Below the pieces are notes generated by a model. That model was not told where the DNA came from, did no database searches, and was given only the letters and a program-made list of their open reading frames with translations. Shown here piece by piece: positions 26,082 through 33,407 of a DNA stretch of 35,648 bases. Both the position numbers and the translations under genes were made by a program. This DNA comes from a virus. Numbering within the stretch: position 1 is the stretch's first letter; each line of letters opens with the position of its first letter. The DNA is taken from IMG/VR virus record IMGVR_UViG_3300020472_000083, positions 1 through 35,648 of that record; one strand, written 5' to 3'.

Positions 26082-27134
26082 ATGCTAGGAACCTATTATT
26101 ATCACGAGATTATTAGAAGGACTATTATTGCCTTTGGTACTCTTTTCAATACAATTGATATTAAACATCAAACATCTGCAGGAGCAGCCTTTTCTACGGT
26201 AAGGGTTCCCATTGCTTATGGACCAACAGAGAAATTTCTTGCAAGATTAGAACAAAAACCAGATTTAAGAAAGAGAGTTGCAATAACATTACCAAGAATA
26301 GCATTTGAGATGGATGGAATTTCTTATGATTCATCAAGAAAAGTTTCAACAATGCAAACTTTTAAAGCCTTTACTACAGATGGATCCAAATCTGCTAGAA
26401 AGGTATTCATGCCAGTTCCATATAATTTAAGTTTTAAGTTATATGCAATGACTCAATACAATGAAGATTCTTTACAAATTATTGAACAGATATTACCATA
26501 TTTTCAACCATCATTTAATTTGACAGTAGATTTGGTTAAATCTATTGGTGAAAAACGAGATATACCAATGGTTTTGGAAAGTGTATCATTTGACGATAAT
26601 TATGATAGTGGAATGGATGAAAAAAGAGTTATAATCCATACTTTAGATTTTACTGCTAAAACATACTTATTTGGACCAGTTGCAGATAGTTCTACTGGAC
26701 TTATTAAGAAGGTTCAGGTTGATTATTCAACTGAAGCAGTTAAGACTGCACCAAGAACTCAAAGATATGTTGCTGAACCAAGAGCACTTAAGGATTATAA
26801 CGATGACAATGCAACAGTTCTTGGAGAGGATATCACTAAGTCTAAGACTAAGTTCCTAGTTGCAGATGCATCTGGATTACTTGTTGATACTTACATTGCA
26901 ATTGGAAATGAATTAATGTTTATTAAGGCAATTGATGGTAATAATATTACTGTTAAGAGAGGTCAAGATGGAACAACCACAGATACTCATATTAATGGAG
27001 ATTCTATAGATGCTGTAAATGCTGCTGACGATGCTCTTGTTGAAATGGGAGATGACTTTGGATTTAGTGAGCAACGTTATGATTTTGGTGTTGATGGTTT
27101 AAATTATAGTCCAAGTAAGGGTACTGACGTATGA
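26082..27134 (+). CDS. 15: Tail terminator / sheath stabiliser gp15
   Basis: Homologue of T4 gp15 (272 residues), whose hexamer caps the completed tail tube and sheath and joins the tail to the neck. The N-terminus (LGTYYYHEIIRRTIIAFGTL followed by FNTIDIK, then RVPIAYGPTEKFLARL) parallels T4 FGYFYNSSFRRYATLMGDLF and RVPITYASKEHFMMKL. ITLPRIAFEMDGISYD and IIEQILPYFQPSFNLTVDL match T4 ILPRINLHLVDFSY and IVEQILPYFQPHFN. Residues ~254-311 add an EII-Y/RG-GT-H-type module (FLVADASG, then ITVKRGQDGTTTDTH) that T4 gp15 lacks; it probably projects from the neck. The gene has a perfect Shine-Dalgarno sequence and overlaps gp16 by 4 bases. Confidence 0.93.
   Translation: MLGTYYYHEIIRRTIIAFGTLFNTIDIKHQTSAGAAFSTVRVPIAYGPTEKFLARLEQKPDLRKRVAITLPRIAFEMDGISYDSSRKVSTMQTFKAFTTDGSKSARKVFMPVPYNLSFKLYAMTQYNEDSLQIIEQILPYFQPSFNLTVDLVKSIGEKRDIPMVLESVSFDDNYDSGMDEKRVIIHTLDFTAKTYLFGPVADSSTGLIKKVQVDYSTEAVKTAPRTQRYVAEPRALKDYNDDNATVLGEDITKSKTKFLVADASGLLVDTYIAIGNELMFIKAIDGNNITVKRGQDGTTTDTHINGDSIDAVNAADDALVEMGDDFGFSEQRYDFGVDGLNYSPSKGTDV
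26840..27014 (+). repeat. RG-GT-H module in the gp15 C-terminus
   Basis: TKFLVADASGL, then YIAIGNELMFIKAI and ITVKRGQDGTTTDTHINGD. The arrangement (V-x-D-A-S-G, I-x-I-x-x-E, RG-x-x-GT, H-x-x-G) matches modules of gp7 and the DUF4815-type protein. It is placed after the gp15 core and before the C-terminal tail. Confidence 0.75.
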
Positions 27135-27580
27135 GTAAATTTGATGCTATAGACAATGCTTTAGACATTGAAACTAAGGAAGTAGAAGCAATCGACACTC
27201 CAGAAGGTGGGGGTACAACAAGAAAGGATCAATTAAAAAATGTTGGAGAAAAAACAGAATCTACTGTTGATTACGAATATACAAGAGGTAATCTTTATTC
27301 GTTAATAGAAAAGGGTCAGGAAGCAATTAATGGTATTTTGGAAGTAGCACAAGATGGCCAATCTGCAAGAGGTTATGAAGTTGTTGGACAATTAATTAAA
27401 AGTGTTGGAGATACTACTGATAAATTGATTGATCTTCAAACTAAGATGAAGGAATTGGGTAAAGAAGATAAGAAAGGACCAACAACTGTTAATAATGCAC
27501 TATTTGTGGGTTCCACCTCAGATTTATCTAAACTAATAAAGGAAGGTGTTCTAAATACTAAAGGGGAATCTGAAGACTAA
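27131..27580 (+). CDS. 16: Terminase small subunit gp16
   Basis: Homologue of T4 gp16 (164 residues), the ring-forming regulator that brings DNA to the packaging motor and stimulates gp17. The core DYEYTRGNLYSLIEKGQEAI, then EVAQDGQSARGYEVVGQLI, parallels T4 D-Y-G-V-V-R-R-N-M and A-K-N-A-D-S-P-R-H-M-E-V. The end (NNALFVGSTSDLSKLIKE) matches the T4 N-A-T-V-F-M-G-S-P-T-E-L region. The length of 149 residues fits the family. It overlaps gp15 by 4 bases (ATGA). Unlike T4, where gp17 follows directly, the next gene here is an unrecognised basic protein whose start overlaps the gp16 stop (TAATG). Confidence 0.92.
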   Translation: MSKFDAIDNALDIETKEVEAIDTPEGGGTTRKDQLKNVGEKTESTVDYEYTRGNLYSLIEKGQEAINGILEVAQDGQSARGYEVVGQLIKSVGDTTDKLIDLQTKMKELGKEDKKGPTTVNNALFVGSTSDLSKLIKEGVLNTKGESED

Positions 27581-28488
27581 TGAATTTATCTGATTTTAGA
27601 AAAAAAGCAGTATCTGCAATGAATAAAGTTGCAGGTAAAAAAGATAAAAAGAAAGAGCCTCAAAAGGCAATGGATGCTGGTGCAAGAGCAAAGAGACAGT
27701 TAGCAAGAAAGGTACATGCTAAGTATGTTTCTGGTAGCACTGAGAATGTGCCAGATGATATACAAGATGATTATAAGATTGATGAGAGTAGTCTCTCTAG
27801 AATCAAATCTAAATCCGATAAGGGTGGAATGGCAATCATCTCTGGAAGTCGTGGTGACAAATCTTCTAAGGAAAATAAGGCAAGAGCAAAGCAGTTAGAT
27901 CGTGATATTAAGGGTAAGGGTCTTCCTGGTGCTACTAAGGTACAAGGTAGATGGGACGAGAAAGATGACAAGACTGGTGAAGTAACTAAGGTTAAAGAAC
28001 GTAGTCACGTTGTTACCTCTGGTAAAAAAGGTAAGAGAAAGTTTAAGAAAGCAGTAAAAGAACTTGGTAAAAAGTATGGACAAGATGCAGTTCTTACTCA
28101 GACGAAGAAAACTGGCACTGTTACTGCAACGAGAAAAGGTGGACTTGGTAAAGACAGTGAAGGTAAAAAGGGTAGAAATATCAAAAGATTTACAGCAGGA
28201 ACAATGAAACCAGGTAGAACTGGTGAGAATGATACTAAGATCAAGAAGAAAACATTTACTTATGAGTCATATCTTCGTCTTCAGGAAAGAGGTAAAACTT
28301 ATGTGATTTTTGTAAATTGGAGAGGAAGAACTATCAAGACTCAAATGTTCTTTGGTAAATTCTCAAGACCAACCAAAGCAGAAGTAAGAGCAGAAATAGA
28401 GAAAGTTTATCCAAAAGGTATGGTTCTTTATTATAATCCAGTAAGAAGAGATCCAACTGAACCCTTATTGTATGCAGGAAAAAATTAA
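27580..28488 (+). CDS. Unknown lysine-rich protein between terminase subunits
   Basis: 302 residues, strongly basic, function not recognised. The N-terminal ~65 residues are lysine-rich (FRKKAVSAMNKVAGKKDKKK). A middle domain at ~82-175 contains GGMAIISGSRGDKSSKENKA, a QLDRDIKGKG helix, ERSHVVT and ELGKKYGQDAVLTQ. The order I-x-x-S-R-x-x-x-S-x-x-E-N-x-x-R, ERS, then G-Q-D-A-V recalls DUF3293-like proteins, a tentative comparison. A separate C-terminal domain at ~224-302 (KTYVIFVNWRGRTIKTQMFF, then RPTKAEVRAEIEKVYP) looks like a compact alpha/beta fold seen in marine T4-like phages. It overlaps gp16 by one base and lies 2 bases before gp17, so it is made with the terminase and may bind DNA. 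No nuclease motif is evident. Confidence 0.75.
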   Translation: MNLSDFRKKAVSAMNKVAGKKDKKKEPQKAMDAGARAKRQLARKVHAKYVSGSTENVPDDIQDDYKIDESSLSRIKSKSDKGGMAIISGSRGDKSSKENKARAKQLDRDIKGKGLPGATKVQGRWDEKDDKTGEVTKVKERSHVVTSGKKGKRKFKKAVKELGKKYGQDAVLTQTKKTGTVTATRKGGLGKDSEGKKGRNIKRFTAGTMKPGRTGENDTKIKKKTFTYESYLRLQERGKTYVIFVNWRGRTIKTQMFFGKFSRPTKAEVRAEIEKVYPKGMVLYYNPVRRDPTEPLLYAGKN

Positions 28489-28490
28489 TT

Positions 28491-30155
28491 ATGTCTTCTG
28501 AAAATATATATCTGGGTAATCCTAATTTAAAAAAGGCAAATACCCCAGTTGAATTTAGTGCAGATCAGATTAGCGAATTTATAAAGTGTAAGAAAAATCC
28601 AGTTTATTTTGCAAAAACGTATGTTCAGATTGTTAATCTGGATGAAGGTCTTGTACCATTTGCACCTTATAAATTTCAAGAGAAGTTAATAAAAAGATTC
28701 CATAAAGAGAGATTTAATATATGTAAAATGCCACGACAGACTGGTAAGTCTACAACGGTGGTTGCATATCTATTACATTATGCTGTCTTTAATGACAGTG
28801 TTAATATTGGTATTCTTGCTAACAAGGCTGCGACTGCTAGGGAACTTCTTGGTAGATTGCAGACTGCTTATGAAAATTTACCAAGATGGATGCAACAGGG
28901 AATTATAGCATGGAACAAAGGTTCAATGGAGTTGGAAAATGGTTCAAAAATCTTGGCTGCGTCTACCTCTGCTAGTGCTGTTAGGGGTATGTCTTTCAAT
29001 ATCCTTTTCTTGGATGAATTTGCTTTTGTTCCCAATCACATCGCTGACTCTTTCTTTGCTAGTGTTTACCCTACTATTACTTCTGGTAAAAGTACAAAAG
29101 TAATAATAGTTTCAACCCCACATGGTATGAATCACTTCTATCGAATGTGGCATGATGCAGAGAAAGGTAAGAATGAGTATGTCCCTACAGATGTTCATTG
29201 GTCAGAAGTTCCTGGTAGAAATGCTAAATGGAAAAAACAAACTATAGCAAACACATCTGAACAACAATTTAAAATTGAGTTTGAGTGTGAGTTCTTAGGA
29301 TCCATTGATACATTAATTGCTGCAAGTAAGTTAAAAACATTAGTATATGATAATCCAGTAACCAAAAGTGCTGGATTAGATGTATATCATCCTGTTCAAG
29401 ATAAACATGATTATTTAATTACTGTTGACGTTGCACGAGGGGTAGGGGAAGATTACTCAGCATTTGTAGTAGTTGATATCACTGAGTTCCCCCATAAGGT
29501 AGTAGCAAAGTATAGAAATAATGAAATTAAACCAATGATATTTCCCAATATCATATATGAGGTTGCAAGAAATTATAATAATGCATTTATTTTATGCGAA
29601 GTGAATGATGTAGGGGATCAGGTTGCTGCTATTCTAAACTTTGATCTAGAGTATACCAATTTATTGATGTGTTCTATGAGAGGTAGAGCAGGTCAGATAG
29701 TGGGTCAAGGATTTTCTGGTAAGAAGACTCAATTGGGAGTCAAGATGTCTAAGACAGTTAAAAAGGTAGGAGCACTCAACCTTAAGGCTATGATTGAAGA
29801 TGATAAACTATACTTTAATGATTATGAAATTATTTCAGAATTAACTACTTTCATATCTAAGAGTAATTCATTTGAGGCAGAGGATGGATGTAACGATGAC
29901 CTTGCTATGTGTTTGGTAATTTATGCATGGTTAGTTGCTCAAGACTACTTTAAAGAACTCACAGATCAAGATGTAAGAAAGAGATTATATGATGAGCAGA
30001 AGAACCAAATAGAACAGGACATGGCACCTTTTGGTTTTGTGTCTGATGGGTTAACTGAAGACACCTCTTTTGTAGATCCTGAAGGTGAAAGGTGGTATGC
30101 AGATGAATATGGAGATAAGGGTGGTGGTATGAACTACATGTGGGACTACATGTAA
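28491..30155 (+). CDS. 17: Terminase large subunit gp17
   Basis: The ATP-driven DNA translocase and headful nuclease of the packaging motor, docked on portal gp20. The N-terminal ATPase has Walker A PRQTGKST (residues 81-88), Walker B ILFLDEFAF with D175 and catalytic E176, and the coupling motif STPHG at 208-212. The C-terminal RNase H-like nuclease has the acidic residues D313 (ITVDVARG), E370 (LCEVND) and D470 (NDDLAMC), which correspond to T4 D401, E458 and D542. With 554 residues it is slightly shorter than T4 gp17 (610). AGGA 11 bases upstream is a plausible ribosome binding site. All catalytic positions are intact, so the protein should be active. Confidence 0.97.
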   Translation: MSSENIYLGNPNLKKANTPVEFSADQISEFIKCKKNPVYFAKTYVQIVNLDEGLVPFAPYKFQEKLIKRFHKERFNICKMPRQTGKSTTVVAYLLHYAVFNDSVNIGILANKAATARELLGRLQTAYENLPRWMQQGIIAWNKGSMELENGSKILAASTSASAVRGMSFNILFLDEFAFVPNHIADSFFASVYPTITSGKSTKVIIVSTPHGMNHFYRMWHDAEKGKNEYVPTDVHWSEVPGRNAKWKKQTIANTSEQQFKIEFECEFLGSIDTLIAASKLKTLVYDNPVTKSAGLDVYHPVQDKHDYLITVDVARGVGEDYSAFVVVDITEFPHKVVAKYRNNEIKPMIFPNIIYEVARNYNNAFILCEVNDVGDQVAAILNFDLEYTNLLMCSMRGRAGQIVGQGFSGKKTQLGVKMSKTVKKVGALNLKAMIEDDKLYFNDYEIISELTTFISKSNSFEAEDGCNDDLAMCLVIYAWLVAQDYFKELTDQDVRKRLYDEQKNQIEQDMAPFGFVSDGLTEDTSFVDPEGERWYADEYGDKGGGMNYMWDYM

Positions 30156-30179
30156 AAATGCATGTAAGAGTAAGTAATT

Positions 30180-30187
30180 TATAAATA
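30180..30187 (+). promoter_or_regulatory. Late promoter box TATAAATA upstream of gp18
   Basis: An exact TATAAATA lies in the 74-base gap between gp17 and gp18, the largest gap in the window. It ends 42 bases before the gp18 ATG. The remaining gap is AT-rich and holds the gp18 Shine-Dalgarno sequence GAGGG at 30219-30223. Confidence 0.82.
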
Positions 30188-30229
30188 ATTTTAGTAAAAA
30201 AAATTGAATTTTCTATAAGAGGGAAAGAC

Positions 30230-32707
30230 ATGTCGCTTAACTTAGTATCACCTGGAACCAAGGTAAGGGAAGTTGACTTAACTATTGGTAGCATTACAGG
30301 AGCAAATGAGCAGGTTGGTGCAATCGCAGGTCCATTTGAGAAAGGACCAATCGATGAAGCAATCTTAATTGAGAATGAACAAGATCTTGTCGCTACCTTT
30401 GGAAAGCCACTTTCAACAGACGCACAGTATGAGTATTGGTTAACTGCATCTAATTATCTTTCTTATGGAGGAATCCTAAGAGTATTCAGATCAGACGGAA
30501 CAACACTCAATAATGCGAATTCTGGAACAACACCTTCATCTACTGGAGGAGCAACTTTAAAAATTAAATCGTATGATAATTATCAAGAGAATTATACAAC
30601 AACTTCAAATGAACCATTAACATTTTCATATGCTGCTAAAGATCCTGGCACATGGGGAAATGATTTAAAAGTTTGTACAGTTGATGCTGGTGCTGATCAA
30701 AGAGTTGCAATTACTGCTACTAAAGACGAAGCAGCTAATTATGCAGTTGGTTTGGGAGTTACTCAATCAATTGCTGCAGTAGTTCGTGCTGCTGTTGGTA
30801 CTGGAAATACTTCATCTTATGATGGATATTTGAGAGGTATAGTTACTGGTCTTTCAACTGCAGTTACAACTGGTTCAACAACAAACTGGGATTATACAGT
30901 TGATATAAAAATTACCGATTGGGTAAGTGATGCAGGTGTTTCGAGTGTTACTGATTATGGGGAACTTTCTTTTGCAACACCAGTAGTAACAAGTGTTCCC
31001 ACTTCTACTGGTCTTGGAACAACAGAGGGTACTACTGATACTGCATATGATATTACCATCACTGGTATTACTACTTCAAATCTTAATGGAGATGCAAGTA
31101 AAGATCTTGCAGTAGGAGACGTTGTTTCTACAGCATCTACTCTTGTAACTGTTCCAACAGGAACTAAGATTGTTTCAATCGGAACATCTGAAGTTACAGT
31201 AGATCAAACAATTACTGGTATCGGTACAGTAGGATTTGCATTCACAAGAACTGTAGATACCAATACTAATACAAACGTAATGTATTTTTCTGATGCAGCT
31301 CACACTGCTAAGAAAACTGTAACATCTGTGACATCTGTAAAGGATTGGTATAATGAGCAAACTCTTGGATTAACTAATCAAGATATTCCTTGGAAGACAA
31401 TTGCAGAAAAACCTGGAACGTCTCAGTATTCTTCAGAAAGAAGTGCTAAGAACGATGAAATGCATATCGTTGTTGTTGATGACAAAGGAACCGTAACTGG
31501 AATTGCAGGAAACATTGTTGAGAAGCACACTTATCTATCTAAAGCAAAGGATGGAAAAGTTTCTCCAACTGAAAAATACTATGTTAAAGATGTTATTGCA
31601 CAGACTTCAAATTACATTTATGTTGGTTATTCAACTTCAGGTTCTGCATCTGGATTGACTGCTGGTGCAAATAACACATTTACAGCAACAAATACTGGAA
31701 CTACTGGGCAAGATGCACAGGGAGTTACATTTGATGTTCGTGGTGCTGAGACTTTTACATTAAGTGGAGGTCAAAATTACACTTCTGCTGGTGGATATGC
31801 TGCAACTCGTGGAGACATATTACAATCCTATGGAAAACTTAGGAATCCTGCAGAGTATGACATTAACTTCATACTTCAAGGACCATCTGGTGGTTCTAAT
31901 ATCTGGGATTCACAAGCAAAGGCAACAGAACTAGTTGCTATTGCATCTGAAAGAAAGGATTGTATTGCTTGTATTTCTCCACATCGTGGAGGTGTTGTTA
32001 ATGTATCAAATAGTGATACACAGACAAATAATATACTTGATTACTATGATAAGATTCAATCATCATCTTATGCGGTGTTTGATTCTGGTTATAAGTATGC
32101 GTTTGATAGATGGAATAATGAGTATAGATATCTTCCTTTAAATGGTGATATTGCTGGATTGATGGCAAGAACATCAATTAATTCCTTCTCTTGGTTCTCA
32201 CCTGCTGGATCTTCTAGAGGTGCAATCAATGGAGCAATTAAACTTGCATACAATCCATCACAGGCACAGAGAGATCTACTTTATCCTAAGAGAATCAATC
32301 CAGTTATTGCTTCTCCTGGTGCTGGTATTATTCTCTTTGGAGATAAGACTGGACTTGGATATGCTTCTGCCTTTGATCGCATTAACGTTCGTCGTTTGTT
32401 CCTTACTATTGAGGATACGATTGAAAGAGCAGCAAGAGATCAGTTGTTCGAGTTTAATGATGTAATTACTAGGTCGAACTTCTTGAATATTGTTGATCCT
32501 TATCTACGTGATGTTAAAGCGAAACGAGGAATCAATGAATATGTAGTTATTTGTGATGAGACAAATAACACACCTGACGTTATTGATTCTAATCAATTTA
32601 GAGCTGACATCTTTGTTAAACCAGCAAGATCTATTAACTTTATCGGACTTACTTTTGTTGCAACTCGCACTGGAGTTAGTTTTGAAGAAGTCGTTGGAAA
32701 CGTTTAA
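30230..32707 (+). CDS. 18: Tail sheath protein gp18
   Basis: Homologue of T4 gp18 (659 residues), the contractile sheath subunit. The N-terminus (SLNLVSPGTKVREVDLTIGS, then AGPFEKGP and VATFGKP) is typical of the family. The conserved C-terminal sheath domain follows: YDINFILQGPSGG, KDCIACISPHRGGVV, GAIKLAYNPSQAQRDLLYP, then IEDTIERAARDQLFEF and TGVSFEEVVG at the end. 825 residues exceeds T4. Residues ~270-342 hold an added module (LAVGDVVST, then VPTGTKIVSIGTSEVTVDQ) resembling one in the 481-residue fibre, probably on the outer surface. The gene has its own late promoter and a good Shine-Dalgarno sequence, as expected for a highly expressed protein. Confidence 0.96.
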   Translation: MSLNLVSPGTKVREVDLTIGSITGANEQVGAIAGPFEKGPIDEAILIENEQDLVATFGKPLSTDAQYEYWLTASNYLSYGGILRVFRSDGTTLNNANSGTTPSSTGGATLKIKSYDNYQENYTTTSNEPLTFSYAAKDPGTWGNDLKVCTVDAGADQRVAITATKDEAANYAVGLGVTQSIAAVVRAAVGTGNTSSYDGYLRGIVTGLSTAVTTGSTTNWDYTVDIKITDWVSDAGVSSVTDYGELSFATPVVTSVPTSTGLGTTEGTTDTAYDITITGITTSNLNGDASKDLAVGDVVSTASTLVTVPTGTKIVSIGTSEVTVDQTITGIGTVGFAFTRTVDTNTNTNVMYFSDAAHTAKKTVTSVTSVKDWYNEQTLGLTNQDIPWKTIAEKPGTSQYSSERSAKNDEMHIVVVDDKGTVTGIAGNIVEKHTYLSKAKDGKVSPTEKYYVKDVIAQTSNYIYVGYSTSGSASGLTAGANNTFTATNTGTTGQDAQGVTFDVRGAETFTLSGGQNYTSAGGYAATRGDILQSYGKLRNPAEYDINFILQGPSGGSNIWDSQAKATELVAIASERKDCIACISPHRGGVVNVSNSDTQTNNILDYYDKIQSSSYAVFDSGYKYAFDRWNNEYRYLPLNGDIAGLMARTSINSFSWFSPAGSSRGAINGAIKLAYNPSQAQRDLLYPKRINPVIASPGAGIILFGDKTGLGYASAFDRINVRRLFLTIEDTIERAARDQLFEFNDVITRSNFLNIVDPYLRDVKAKRGINEYVVICDETNNTPDVIDSNQFRADIFVKPARSINFIGLTFVATRTGVSFEEVVGNV
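31037..31255 (+). repeat. GD-V / GT-I module inserted in the sheath
   Basis: Residues ~270-342 of gp18: YDITITGITT, LAVGDVVST, VPTGTKIVSIGTSEVTVDQ, then TGIGTVGFAFTR. The 481-residue fibre (~23012-23204) has a parallel stretch with TLDGIVGVNTGDTITGS, LPGAGTTTIAYYG and VYIDGQT. The module looks beta-rich and is absent from T4 gp18 to my knowledge. Confidence 0.55.
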
Positions 32708-32719
32708 TTAATTTACTTA

Positions 32720-32724
32720 GAGGA
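32720..32724 (+). promoter_or_regulatory. Shine-Dalgarno sequence of gp19
   Basis: GAGGA lies 8 bases upstream of the gp19 ATG (32733) in a 25-base gap after gp18. No late promoter box is seen in this gap, so gp19 is probably transcribed from the gp18 promoter. Confidence 0.7.
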
Positions 32725-32732
32725 AAACATTA

Positions 32733-33368
32733 ATGGCCAACCTAAACATTCCTGCAACGAAGGATAGAACCCTTGATGCATTCAAGGGTAGAATGGTCGG
32801 GGGTGGTGCTCGTCCGAATCTATTTGAATGCGAGTTATTCTTCCCCGACGAAGCAATCCCTACTTCATCAACAAGAGATGAAATTACGGATAAAGTTAGA
32901 TTTCTGGTTAAAGCAGCTGCTCTTCCAGCATCTAATATTACACCAATCAATATTCCATTTAGAGGAAGGAATTTAAAGATTTCTGGAGACAGAACCTTTG
33001 ATCCTTGGACAGTTACCGTTATCAACGATGTTGATTTCGGAGTTAGAACTGCTTTTGAAAGATGGATGAACTTAATTAATAAGCATGAAGATAATGCAGG
33101 ATTGACAGATCCTACATCATATCAGAAAGATGTATTTGTAAGACAATTAGGAAGATCAGCAGTTGGTGGTATAGTACCAGCAACAGATACTAATGTTCCT
33201 GTTCTTAAGGCATACAAGTTCTACGGTGTATTTCCAACTAATGTTTCGGACATTGCTCTATCATACGATAGTTCAGATGTTATCGAAGAATTCAGTGTCG
33301 ATTTACAAGTACAGTGGTGGGATGCTCTAGATCCTAGAGGAGAATCACAACTTGGCACTGGCGCATAA
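32733..33368 (+). CDS. 19: Tail tube protein gp19
   Basis: Homologue of T4 gp19 (163 residues), the subunit of the inner tail tube through which DNA passes. It contains the tube fold landmarks GARPNLFECELFFP near the start, FLVKAAALPASNITPINIPF at ~54-73, RGRNLKISGDRTFDPWTVTV followed by INDVDF at ~74-99, and FERWMNLINKHED at ~105-117. The C-terminal part has YKFYGVFPTNVSDIALSYDS and EEFSVDLQVQWW. It directly follows gp18, as in T4. At 211 residues it is longer than T4 gp19, with the extra length mainly in the 120-160 region (TDPTSYQKDVFVRQLGRSAV) and the C-terminus. No membrane segment or signal is present. Confidence 0.95.
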   Translation: MANLNIPATKDRTLDAFKGRMVGGGARPNLFECELFFPDEAIPTSSTRDEITDKVRFLVKAAALPASNITPINIPFRGRNLKISGDRTFDPWTVTVINDVDFGVRTAFERWMNLINKHEDNAGLTDPTSYQKDVFVRQLGRSAVGGIVPATDTNVPVLKAYKFYGVFPTNVSDIALSYDSSDVIEEFSVDLQVQWWDALDPRGESQLGTGA

Positions 33369-33369
33369 T

Positions 33370-33377
33370 CATAAATA
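33370..33377 (+). promoter_or_regulatory. Late promoter box CATAAATA upstream of gp20
   Basis: CATAAATA fits the N-ATAAATA form described for marine T4-like phages but differs from the T4 consensus at the first base. It begins 2 bases after the gp19 stop and ends 30 bases before the gp20 ATG. A second AT-rich stretch (TATAATA, 33382-33388) follows and could act as a host-type -10. No Shine-Dalgarno sequence is evident. Confidence 0.65.
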
Positions 33378-33407
33378 ATGCTATAATAGTAGCAAAACAT
33401 TTATACA

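Noticed and set aside
30147-30166. Possible hairpin TACATG-8-CATGTA at the gp17 stop as a terminator
   Set aside because: Only a 6-base stem with an 8-base loop, mostly A/T, and not followed by a T run. It is unlikely to terminate transcription.
29959-30294. Open frame of 111 codons on the - strand across the gp17-gp18 gap
   Set aside because: It overlaps the end of gp17, the late promoter and the start of gp18; the translation is histidine/serine/leucine-rich without any recognisable pattern. Every supported gene in the window lies on the + strand.
33382-33388. TATAATA upstream of gp20 as an independent host-type promoter
   Set aside because: No convincing -35 element at the right distance; such AT-rich stretches are frequent here. 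It is mentioned only as a possibility next to the CATAAATA box.
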